The position numbers and the translations under genes are program-made. From assembly GCF_905171765.1 (NCBI RefSeq), contig NC_053393.1:192971921-193035920 (forward strand): DNA of 64,000 nucleotides, in the 5' to 3' direction. Positions 10,720 to 19,504 of the stretch are shown here, piece after piece (the stretch's first letter is position 1; every line of letters begins with the position of its first letter). Below the pieces are notes generated by a model. It saw only the letters and a list, made by a program, of their open reading frames with translations. It ran no database searches and was not told the DNA's origin. Origin of the DNA: Bufo bufo. Its lineage: Eukaryota > Chordata > Amphibia > Anura > Bufonidae.

Positions 10720-11883
10720 TCAGACTTTTGCCTGATGCTCAGTGACACTGTCATGCTGGATTACGGAAGTGAGTCCAGGGAGGTCGAAAAACACATCCGT
10801 GTTCCGAATAACTAACTCCCTGGTCTCCTGAGTCTGTTTAGAGGAGAGGCTGTCAGCAATTTTCACTGTGGCAGCCGCCTCTCTTGCATCAGACAGAGGG
10901 GCCGGTACCTCTTCTCCTAGAAAACCCGGCCGCGGGCTGTCTTCTGTTCTGTATCTTTCCACGGTTTGAGTAAATTCACATGGTAAACCTGCTTCGGCTT
11001 TCGCCGCCCTAGCTGGTGTACCTTGTAGTTTACATCTCCAATTTTCTTGAGTACCTCGTAAGGGTCCCTGCCACCTAGCCAGGAACTTACTGTCCACGGT
11101 CGGCACCAGAACCAAAACCTGATCACCCGGGTTAAAGATCCGGACCCATGCCTACCGATTATATACCCAACTCTGAGCTCGCTGAGCTGCCTCCATATGC
11201 TCCCTAACAAGAGGTAACACTTGTACTCAATGACACTTTTATGTGGAGTGGGTTGTTGTTCCCATGCCTCTTTGGCCACGTCCAAGAGACCGTGAGGGTG
11301 TCTGCCATATAGCAGTTCGAAGGACGAGAACCCACTATGAGGTCCATAGCTATTTAGTCAAGCGGTACTTCTATAATCGGGAGAGGTAATAGGGGACTAC
11401 GGAAATGGTGCTGGGGCTAGTTATCTGGCAGGTCGGGCAAGACTTACAAAACTCTTCCACTTCTTTGAATATGCTGGGCCAGTAAAACCGCTGTAGAGTA
11501 CGATCCTGAGTTTTCTGCAGCCCCAGGTGACCCCCGAGAATGTGTTGGTGGGCTAGATCTAACACAAGCTAGTGATAAGCCTTGGGGACCACCAACTGTT
11601 CAATAGGCTCACCCCGTAGTTGGTTTACCCAATACAACATATCCTGATAAACCACAAAACAGGGAAACAATGATTCTGCCCCAGGTTATTGTGGTTCACC
11701 ATCTACTATTAACACATTTTCCCAGGTATCGGATAGGGTAGGGTCTCGGTGTTGTGCTGTACCAAAATTATCCCTAAAGACATTAAGGTCGGCCAGCTCA
11801 AGCCCTGGCAGCAAGTCCTCTACATCTCTCACCATTACATTTAGTGGAGTTGTCTCTCCCTCTTCCTCCGAAGAGGCGGTCAC
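10720..11883 (-). pseudogene. Integrase region and RT start of the Gmr1-like element (broken)
   Basis: Read from 11883 down. A linker with NFGTAQHRDPTLSDTWENV (11686-11883) precedes a zinc-binding HHCC domain: H..H in the HQHILGGHLG stretch and C..C in SCPTCQ (11371-11565). The catalytic DDE core is largely gone. The integrase C-terminal GPY/F-like part follows (GDVNYKVH, VYHVNLLKPW; 10917-11285). Then, in another frame, comes a tail ending NTDVFFDLPGLTSVIQHDSV (10720-11115), which is the usual entry into the RT domain. At least three frame changes and several stops break it, so it cannot make an enzyme. The direct integrase-to-RT junction is the evidence for Gmr1-type gene order. Confidence 0.72.
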
Positions 11884-11934
11884 CTTTACTGCTGGCCCTT
11901 CGGTCTCAGGTTCCCAGGGTTCTGGTCTCCCCCC

Positions 11935-12260
11935 TTAGCCGGGCCACTCTGCTAGGGTTACCCCTGTCTCATGGGTAAAAGTCACTCTCATAGCAGGCCA
12001 CAGTGCAGGGAAGCCCTGGAAGTCTCTCCCTATTATGAGTTCATAATGTAGATTTGTGGCGACAGCCACCTCGTGGGTCCATCTACCGGCCACTGTAGTT
12101 AAAGACACCAGCATGGTCGGGTAGTCTTTTAAGTCTCTGTGGATGCACATCACCCCGACTAGCCCTTACTAGGGTCACCAAACTCCCTGACTCCAGCAGA
12201 GCCTCCGCCGGAGTGTCTCCCACTTCCACCTGGCACAAATGATCTAGAGACTCTGGGGTA
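11935..12260 (-). pseudogene. Protease region of the Gmr1-like element (broken)
   Basis: Continues from the gag ORF. The aspartic protease flap-strand motif reads LLESGSLVTLV near 12175-12205, where the family has D-S-G; the catalytic aspartate is replaced by glutamate. A second segment in another frame (11935-12153) has ELIIGRDFQGFPALWP, like the C-terminal hydrophobic-Gly-Arg-Asp motif of retropepsins. A frameshift near 12120 separates the halves, so both mutation and frame indicate a dead enzyme. Confidence 0.65.
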
Positions 12261-13173
12261 CCTGTTGCACACAGCCTCCTGGCATATAGCGACTGACTGT
12301 AGTCATAGTTAGTGCCCATGGGCTCAACCCGATGGGGACAGTCAGCCCTTACATGGCCAGGTTCCTGACACCGCCAACAGACTATCGGAGCCAGGTCTGC
12401 CGTGGGTACATCGCGGGCGGGTTTTATCGTCTCAAATCTCCAGGCCTGGGGCAGAGATTTCCAGGGTTTACCAACCCCCCTCCCGACAGAACCCGCCTTT
12501 AGATTCCTGGTAGCTTCATAACCTTCCACCAGGTCCACCATCTCAAGGGCATTGCCAGGAGACACCTGACTGATCCAGTGCTGGAGAGGATATGGCAAAG
12601 CCCTCCAGAACATATCGGCTAACATACGATCCAGCATAGCATTGGGACTCAGCACGTCAGGCTGTAGCCATTTTTGCAAGAGGTGAAGTAAGTTATAATA
12701 CTGGGGTCTTGCAGGCTCAGCCGGGTTGAACCCCCACTGATGCACCCGCTTGGCCCGGACCAACACATTCTCCCGCAGTTTTGCCAGAATCTCACCCTGA
12801 ACTTTCTGGGAGTCGGCCGCTTGATTGTCCGGCAAGTCGAAATACACAACGGAGCAACAACCTCAGCCCACTGGTCACGGGGTAGCTTTTACGTGATGGC
12901 CACTTTCTCGTACATCGCCAGGTCGGTTTCGATGTCGTTTGTGGGGGTCATCTTAGGAATCGCTGCGTGGACGCTCGGGGTTGCTCCTGCTGTCTGCAAA
13001 GCCATCACATGTTGTAGCAGCAACTGGTTAGTCTCCTGCTGCTGCTTATTAGCCTCGCGTTGCTGCAGGTTTGTCTCTCAATGCTGCAGATTAGCCTCCA
13101 TGATGGCCTTCACAACAGCCTCCATTTTGTCGTGGGGCACTGGTTGTAATACAGCTGGTATAGTGTACGACAT
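12083..13173 (-). pseudogene. SCAN-like gag of the Gmr1-like element (broken)
   Basis: A likely start is the Met near 13173 (MSYTIPAVLQPVPHDKM...), followed by a Q-rich helical stretch with in-frame stops down to about 12850. The open part (12083-12847, 254 residues) contains LLQKWLQPDVLSPNAML, RALPYPLQHWI and LEMVDLVEGYEA, matching the SCAN domain pattern (W-L-x-P, L-P-x-x-L-Q-x-W, alpha-helical). A single CCHC knuckle follows (CWRCQEPGHVRADC). SCAN domains of vertebrate zinc-finger proteins are thought to derive from Gmr1-like capsids, which fits. It runs straight into the protease region. Stops near 12870 and 13080 make it non-functional. Confidence 0.7.
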
Positions 13174-13261
13174 ACAACCGTGCCTGAAAAATGCAGAAAC
13201 AAAAAAAATAAAAATAAAAAAATAAATCGGCCTCACTGCTCATGCTTCATCTTCCACCAAT

Positions 13262-13609
13262 TGTGGGGTTTCGCTCTGGTAGACAGGATTAGTGGACCCA
13301 GTATAGAGGCAACAACAAGTTATTTGGATCAAACAGTTCAGTGTTTTATTCACACTTTAGGCAAGTGACAAAACAAGCAGTCATAATCAAACAAAAAGTC
13401 ACCTTGCAGTGTTGGTGGTAATTCACACCATGCGGCAATTCTGCCTCAAAGAGTCCTTGACCATAGCAGCACCAACCTGTTTTCACGTCAAACAGGTAGC
13501 AAGCCTTCATCCAGACACAAGGCTCCCAGATCCCAACACAGAGACCTGGCTTCTGAGCCCAGCTGCCTATTTAAGGACAGCCAGGTGCTGCCAAAACCTG
13601 GACCAGCAC
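13262..13609 (-). repeat. Right (5') LTR of the Gmr1-like element, first part
   Basis: Starts TGTGGGGTTTCGCTC on the + strand. On the coding (minus) strand it contains TTAAATAG, a possible TATA element (near 13570), and AATAAA near 13345. It is interrupted at 13610 by a TTAA-flanked element and resumes at 16474-16575, ending ...CTCACTGTCACA. Confidence 0.6.
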
Positions 13610-13736
13610 TTAACCCCTTAAGGACTTAGGGCGTACCGGTACGCCCTATTTCCCGAATCCTTAAGGACTCAGGGCGTACGGGTACGTCCTAAGTTTAAAT
13701 CGCGATTGCGGCACCGCGGGGGTTAATCCGAACAGG

Positions 13737-14073
13737 ATGCCGGCTGAAATCATTCAGCCGGCATCCTGTCACAACGCCAGGGGAGGTCATGTGACCCCCC
13801 CGTATCGGCGATCGCCACAAACCTGCGGTTTGCGGCTTTTACCTTATCCGGTTGTTGCAGGCGGCGGTGCCATCGGGTCCCCACGAGGCTGTGGGGGGGA
13901 CCCGATGGCATGGAAGGCAGTGCGATATCTAAGGAAGGTATCGCGCTGCCTTCCGGTGACGAGCCTGTGAGATCTAGCCCCCTGGATCTCACAGGCAGGA
14001 AGCTGTATGAGTAATACACCCAGTATTACTCATACAGCCAATGCATTCCAATACAGAAGTATTGGAATGCATT
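13737..14073. repeat. Tract of six consecutive perfect or near-perfect hairpins
   Basis: Inverted repeats follow each other almost without gaps: arms GATGCCGGCTGAA (13737-13767), TGCCATCGGGTCC (13867-13911), AGGCAGTGCGATA (13914-13951), GCCTGTGAGATC (13963-13997), GCTGTATGAGTAAT (14001-14039) and AATGCATTCCAATAC (14040-14073). Loops are 3-20 bases. The same arrangement with different arm sequences occurs in the other large TTAA elements of this window. Confidence 0.8.
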
Positions 14074-14289
14074 GTAAAGAAATATACCCCCCAAAGTTCA
14101 AGTCCCAAAGTGGGACAAAAAATAAAGTGAAAAAAAAAGATGAAAAAATAAAGTTTTCCCTCCAAAGAAAATTACGTTTCAAGTAAAAATAAACAAAAAC
14201 ATTTTCCCCAAATAAAGTAAAAAAAAATTGGTAAAAAATAGGGGAAAAAGTATACATATTAGGTATCACCGCGTCCATATTGACCGGCT

Positions 14290-15090
14290 CTATAAACATA
14301 TCACATGACCTAACCCCTCAGATGAACACCGTAAAAAAATAAAAATAAAAACTGTGCTAAATAAACCATTTTTTTGTCACCTTACATAACAAAAAGTACA
14401 ACAGCAAGCGATCAAAAAGGCGTTTGCCCACCAAAATAGTACCAATCTAACCGTCACCTCATCCCGCAAAAAATTAGCCCCTACCTGAGACAATCGCCCA
14501 AAAAATAAAAAAACTATGGCTCAGAATATGGAGACACTAAAACATAATTTTTTTTTTGTTTGAAAAAAGCTGTTATAGTGTAAAACTTACATAAATAAAA
14601 AAAAGTATACATATTTGGTATCGCCGCGTTCGTATCGACCAGCTATATAAAAATATCACATGACCTAACCCCTCAGATGAACACCGTAAAAAATTTAAAA
14701 TAAAAACTGTGCTAAATAAACCATTTTTTGTCACCTTACATCACAAAAAGTGTAATAGCAAGCGATCAAAAAGTCACACGCATCCCGAAATAGTGCCAAT
14801 AAAACAGTCATCTCATCCCACAAAAATCATACCCTACCCAAGGTAATCGCCCAAAAACTGAAAAAATTATTGCTCTAAGACTATGGAAACACTAAAACAT
14901 GATTTTTTTTGCTTCAAAAATGAAATCATTGTGTAAAACTTACATAAATAAAAAAAAGTATACATATTAGGTATCGCCGCGTCCGTATCGACCGGCTCTA
15001 TAAAAATATCACATGACCTAACCCCTCAGATAAATGTTGTAAATAACAAAAAATAAAAACGGTGCCAAAACAGCTATTTCTTGTTATCTT
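14290..15090. repeat. Three ~354-bp tandem units inside TTAA element copy 1
   Basis: TCACATGACCTAACCCCTCAG recurs at 14301, 14656 and 15009, each with the same surroundings (TATACATATT-GGTATCGCCGCG before, ACCGTAAAAAA and CAAAAAGTGTAATAG after). Units are AT-rich and non-coding. Confidence 0.75.
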
Positions 15091-16575
15091 GCCTCACAAA
15101 AAGTGTAATATAGAGCAACCAAAAATCATATGTACCCTAAACTAGTACCAACAAAACTGCCACCCTATCCCGTAGTTTCTAAAATGGGGCCACTTTTTTG
15201 GAGTTTCTACTCTAGGGGTGCATCAGCGGGGCTTCAAATGGGACATGGTGTCAAAAAAAACAGTCCAGCAAAATCTGCCTTCCAAAAACAGTATGGCATT
15301 CCTTCTGCGCCCGTGTGCCCGTACAGCTGTTTACGACCACATATGGGGTGTTTCTGTAAACTACAGAATCAGGGCCATAAATATTGAGTTTGGTTTGGCT
15401 GTTAACCCTTGCTTTGTAACTGGAAAAAAATTATTAAAATGGAAAATCTGCCAAAAAAGTGACATTTGGAAATTGTATCTCTATTTTCCATTAATTCTTG
15501 TGGAACACCTAAAGGGTTAACGACGTTTGTAAAATCAGTTTTGAATACCTTGAGGGGTGTAGTTTCTTAGATGGGTCACTTTTATGGAGTTTCTACTCTA
15601 GGGGTGCATCAGGGGGCTTCTAATGGGACATGGGTGTAAAAAAAAACAGTCCAGCAAAACCTGCCTTCCAAAAACCGTATGGCATTCCTTTCCTTCTGCG
15701 CCCTGCCGTGTGCCCGTATAGCGGTTTACGACCACATATAGGGTGTTTCTGTAAACTACAGAATCAGGGCCATAAATATTGAGTTCGGTTTTGCTGTTAA
15801 CCCTTGCTTTGTAACTGTAAAAAAATTATTAAAATGGAAAATCTGCCAAAAAAGTGAAATTTTGAAATTGTATCTCTATTTTCCATTAATTCTTGTGGAA
15901 CACCTAAAGGGTTAACGACGTTTGTAAAATCAGTTTTGAATACCTTGAGGGGTGTAGTTTATAGAATGGGGTCATTTTTGGGTGGTTTCTATTATGTAAG
16001 CCTCGCAAAGTGACTTCAGACCTGAACTGGTCCCTAAAAATTGGGTTTTTGAAAATTTCTGAAAAATTTCAAGATTTGCTTCTAAACTTCTAAGCCTTGT
16101 AACATCCCCAAAAAATAAAATATAATTCCCAAAATGATCCAAACATGAAGTAGACATATGGGGAATGTAAAGTAATAACTATTTTTGGAGGTATTACTAT
16201 GTATTATAGAAGTAGAGAAATTGAAACTTGGAAATTTGCAATTTTTTTAAAAAAAATTGTAAATTTGGTATATTTTTAAAAATAAAAAATATTTTTTTTT
16301 ACTTCATTTTACCAGTGTCGTGAAGTACAATATGTGACGAAAAAACAATCTCAGAATGGCCTGGATAAGTCAAAGTGTTTTAAAGTTATCAGCACTTTAA
16401 GTGACACTGGTCAGATTTGCAAAAAATGGCCAAAACCTTAAGGTGAAATAGGGCTGAGTCCTTAAGGGGTTAAAATCCAGTCCGGTATTTGACCTCACAT
16501 GCCTGTAAATCAGCCCAGCAGCACATGCTGGGAGGAAAATACCTGTTTTCCCAGACAAAACCTCTCACTGTCACA

Positions 16576-16901
16576 CTACCTACATGCAACTTTGTAGCAA
16601 ACACTGATTAAAAACAAAACTTACACAAAAATTAAAATTTGCAGCTAAAATACATATCTAGAAAAATCCTTATGGAAATAAAATATATTCTGCAAAATGT
16701 ATTCAATTCACTTCTATAGCACTCAATGGAAAATTTGTATATACCACACGTCTGTGTTCAATGCTTTGTGTTAAAGAAATGCAAAAGCCACAGGAATGCA
16801 CCAAACAATTTTTGTATCCCCCTATATAAACTGTAATCCTAATTATTAAGTATAAATCCCTAAACCTAAAATAATATGCTAAGGTTATTTTCAGATGGGA
16901 G
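16576..16901. other. Unique AT-rich sequence, nothing recognised
   Basis: Right flank of the Gmr1-like element, beginning with its candidate target duplicate CTAC. No ORF or repeat structure is seen. Confidence 0.4.
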
Positions 16902-16904
16902 TAA

Positions 16905-17214
16905 GCGTCCATTCACACGTCCGCAACGTGTTTTGCGGATCCACGGATCCGCAAAACATAGACAGCGGCAATGTGCGTTCCGCATTTTGAAAACTGCACA
17001 TTGCCGGCATTAAAAGAATATGCCTATTCTTGTCCGCAATTGCGGACAAAAATAGGACATGTTCTTTTTTTTTCGGGAACGGAATTGCGGACCCGGAAGT
17101 GCAGGACCGCAATTCCGTGTCCGGGCAGCACATTGTGCTGCCCCATGGAAATGAATGGGTCCGCAATTCCGTTCCGCAAAATACAGAACGAAATTGCGGA
17201 CGTATGAATGACCC
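16905..17214. mobile_element. Harbinger-like MITE (310 bp)
   Basis: Imperfect terminal inverted repeats (left GCGTCCATTCACACGTCCGC, right complement GGGTCATTCATACGTCCGC) and 3-bp TAA duplications at 16902-16904 and 17215-17217. The interior is rich in GCAATTGCGGAC-type palindromes. No coding sequence. TWA target duplication points to PIF/Harbinger-type mobilisation. Confidence 0.7.
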
Positions 17215-17289
17215 TAAAAAGATGCTTTATTGCTCCTTTATTCTAGACACAACAACTGAATTTCCTACAGATCATCAGAACTCAAGTTA

Positions 17290-18218
17290 GGCCTCTTTCA
17301 CACGGGCGAGGTTAACGCATTGAACCCGCACTGAATCTGGACCCATTTATTTCTATGGGGCTGTGCACATGAGCGGTGATTTTCACACATCACTTGTGCG
17401 TTGTGTGAAAATCGCAGCATACTCTATATTGTGCGTTTTTCAAGCAACACAGGGCCCATAGAAGTGAATGGGGCTGCGTGAAAATCGCAAGCATCTGCAA
17501 GCAAGTGCAGTGCAATTTTCACGCATGGTTGTTAGGAGACGATCGGGATGGGGACCCGATCATTATTATTTTCCCTTATAACATGGTTATAAGGGAAAAA
17601 ATTTGCATTCTTAATACAGAATGCTTAGTAAAATAGGGATGGAGGGGTTAAAAAAAAATTAAATAATTTAACTCACCTCATCCACTTGTTCACGCAGCCC
17701 GGCTTCTCTTCTGTCTTCTTAGATGCCCAGGAGGAAAAGGACCTGTGGTGACGTCACTGCGCTTGTCACATGGTCTGTCACATGATCCATCACCATGGTG
17801 ATGGACCATGTGATGAGCGCAGTGACGTCACCACAGGTCCTTTTCCTCCTGGGCATCAAAGAAGAAGAAAGAAGAGAAGCCAGGCTGTGAGAACAAGTGG
17901 ATGAGGTAAGTTAAATTATTTTAATTTTTTTTTAACCCTTCCATCCCTATTTTACTAAGCATTCTGTATTAAGAATGCTATTATTTTCCCTTATAACCAT
18001 GTTATTAGGGAAAATAATAAAATCTACAGAACACCTAACCCAAACCCGAACTTCTGTGAAGAAGTCCGGGTTGGGGTTTGGGTACCAAACATGCCGATTT
18101 TTCTCACGCGCGTGCAAAACGCATTAAAACGCTTTGCACTCACGCGGAAAAATTGCGCATTTTCCCGCGACGCACCTGCATCTTATCCGGCCCTCACATG
18201 CGACGTGTGAAAGAGGCC
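17290..18218. mobile_element. Harbinger-like MITE (929 bp) with a large internal palindrome
   Basis: Terminal inverted repeat GGCCTCTTTCACACG at both ends, with TTA duplications (17287-17289 and 18219-18221). Most of the centre is one long inverted repeat (about 17570-18010). There is no transposase, so it would depend on an autonomous Harbinger element. Confidence 0.8.
17570..18015. repeat. Long palindrome, arms ~200 bp, centre near 17797
   Basis: TTTTCCCTTATAACATGGTTATAAGGG, TGCATTCTTAATACAGAATGC and AGGACCTGTGGTGACGTCAC on the left recur inverted on the right around CCATCACCATGGTGATGG. The right arm has a small additional A/G-rich insertion. Transcribed, it would form a long double-stranded stem. 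Confidence 0.8.
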
Positions 18219-18221
18219 TTA

Positions 18222-18612
18222 GACTGCCACAACTGAACCAAGGGAAGTTCAGGTGTTCGGGCTATAATATTGGTGCAAAAAAGTACCTGTATTACACCAA
18301 AATATTTTTTGTGAGACTAATTGAAAATCAGTTGGGACTGTCAGTGGGCGCATATGTCTGTTCAGACTGATTGAAATATATTAGATATTTTATCTAAATA
18401 TATTAGATATTATATATATATTAGATATTCACAGCTAGTAATAATTATTATCACTACTACTGCAGCATGTAATAGGTATCGTTAGAGAAAAGGTCACAAT
18501 ATTTAGTGGTACATTTCAGGTGTGACCAGGTTACTGACAGAGTAATATAAAAACTTTATTTACGACTGTGTGTATGTGATGCAAGAGTTTGGTGAAACTG
18601 GACACTGCAGTC
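18222..18612. other. AT-rich spacer with a short ATATTAGATAT repeat
   Basis: Around 18376-18430 the motif TATTAGATATT recurs. Otherwise no feature is supported. Confidence 0.35.
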
Positions 18613-18992
18613 CAAATCGATTTGTCTCATCAGCAGGGCTTCTTCACCCCCCCACAGGTGGAGAAGCTCCCACCTGCCACAATATTGACAGAGCCGGATA
18701 CTTAGCCTGGCTATGACAATTTCCTGCTCGTGCTGCTGCTCCGATTAGCAGAGCGAGGTTACAGGCTCAGTTTCGGTGCAGCATCTGCAGAGGTACTGCA
18801 CCTTCGCAGACACTGCTATGAAGCCAAACCAGGGCCTTTTCCTCTTACTTTGATATTCAGAGCAGCGGTGCAGACAGGAAATTGTCAGGGCCAGGCTAAA
18901 TATCCGGCCCTGTGAATCTTGCGGTAAGTAGACGCTTCTTAACCTGTGGGGGGTGAAGAAGACTTGATGATGAGATTTATCGATTCATTAGA
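18613..18992. repeat. Fold-back repeat, centre near 18800
   Basis: Outer arms AAATCGATTTGTCTCATCAG...GGCTTCTTCACCCCCCCACAGG pair with CCTGTGGGGGGTGAAGAAG...GATGAGATTTATCGATT. Inner arms CCGGATACTTAGCCTGGC...GACAATTTCCTG pair with CAGGAAATTGTCAGGGCC...GGCTAAATATCCGG. It resembles an immobile MITE; no clean target duplication was identified. Confidence 0.65.
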
Positions 18993-19504
18993 ATTTATTT
19001 GCCCATCTGTAGTCTGTATAAAATCAAAGGTACAGGGAAGTACAACAGCGCCCAATGGAAGACGATGGGTGCGCATACAACTTGGAGGTTGCACAAGCTT
19101 GGGGGTGTCTTAGCTTCCCTCTTAGTACACAGACTTGATTTAATTACAAGTTTTATCCCCTCTACAAACACATATCATGTTTGTGTCTGTTTTTAACCTG
19201 AAGGTCCATGACTTGCTTTATCTTCTTCTCGTCTCGTGTACAGATCTATCAGGTTTGTGCACAAACTTTATAAGAGCAGGGAGAGAAACCGACATCCCAG
19301 GCCGTGTGACACTCAGTGAAATCTGAGAAACCAGCCACTGGAGATAAAGTGAGTTAATTGGAAAGCTGTTACATTTGCCTAGTTAGAAACATAGAAAGAA
19401 TAAAAAAATAACTCTGACAACCCCTTTAAGTATTATAGTGTAGCTCCATATAAATCATTGTGCCTCGATATCTTACGATATATACGCAAAGGGCGAAGTA
19501 TTTT
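18993..19504. other. Non-coding sequence with a short MITE-end-like stretch
   Basis: GACAACCCCTTTAA (about 19418-19431) matches the right end of the TTAA-type MITEs at 59171-59607 and 62529-62990, but no matching left end precedes it. Nothing else is recognised. Confidence 0.35.

Larger units (their letters stand above)
13610..16473. mobile_element. Large TTAA-flanked piggyBac-type non-autonomous element (copy 1)
   Basis: Both ends read TTAACCCCTTAAGGACT (left at 13610, right inverted at 16473), so the element has ~14-bp terminal inverted repeats and a TTAA target duplication, as in piggyBac-type transposition. It holds no transposase. From the left: six consecutive hairpins (13737-14073), three ~354-bp units marked by TCACATGACCTAACCCCTCAG (14301, 14656, 15009), two ~386-bp direct repeats (about 15173-15558 and 15559-15950), then an AT-rich tail. 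It is inserted in a gypsy LTR and is therefore younger than it. Confidence 0.85.
10106..16575 (-). mobile_element. Decayed Gmr1-like Ty3/gypsy retrotransposon, right LTR split by a later insertion
   Basis: The same LTR end (TGTGGGGTTTCGCTCTGG...) occurs on the + strand at 10106 and 13262; the coding order between them runs on the minus strand. Going 13173 to 10720 one reads SCAN-like gag, CCHC knuckle, protease, integrase zinc-binding domain, integrase C-terminus and the first residues of RT. Integrase before RT is the order known for Gmr1-like gypsy elements. The body is full of frameshifts, stops and deletions, and the RT/RNase H core is missing. The right LTR continues past a TTAA-flanked insertion (13610-16473) and appears to end at 16575 (...CACTGTCACA). 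A 4-bp duplication CTAC (10102-10105 and 16576-16579) is consistent but short. Confidence 0.72.
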
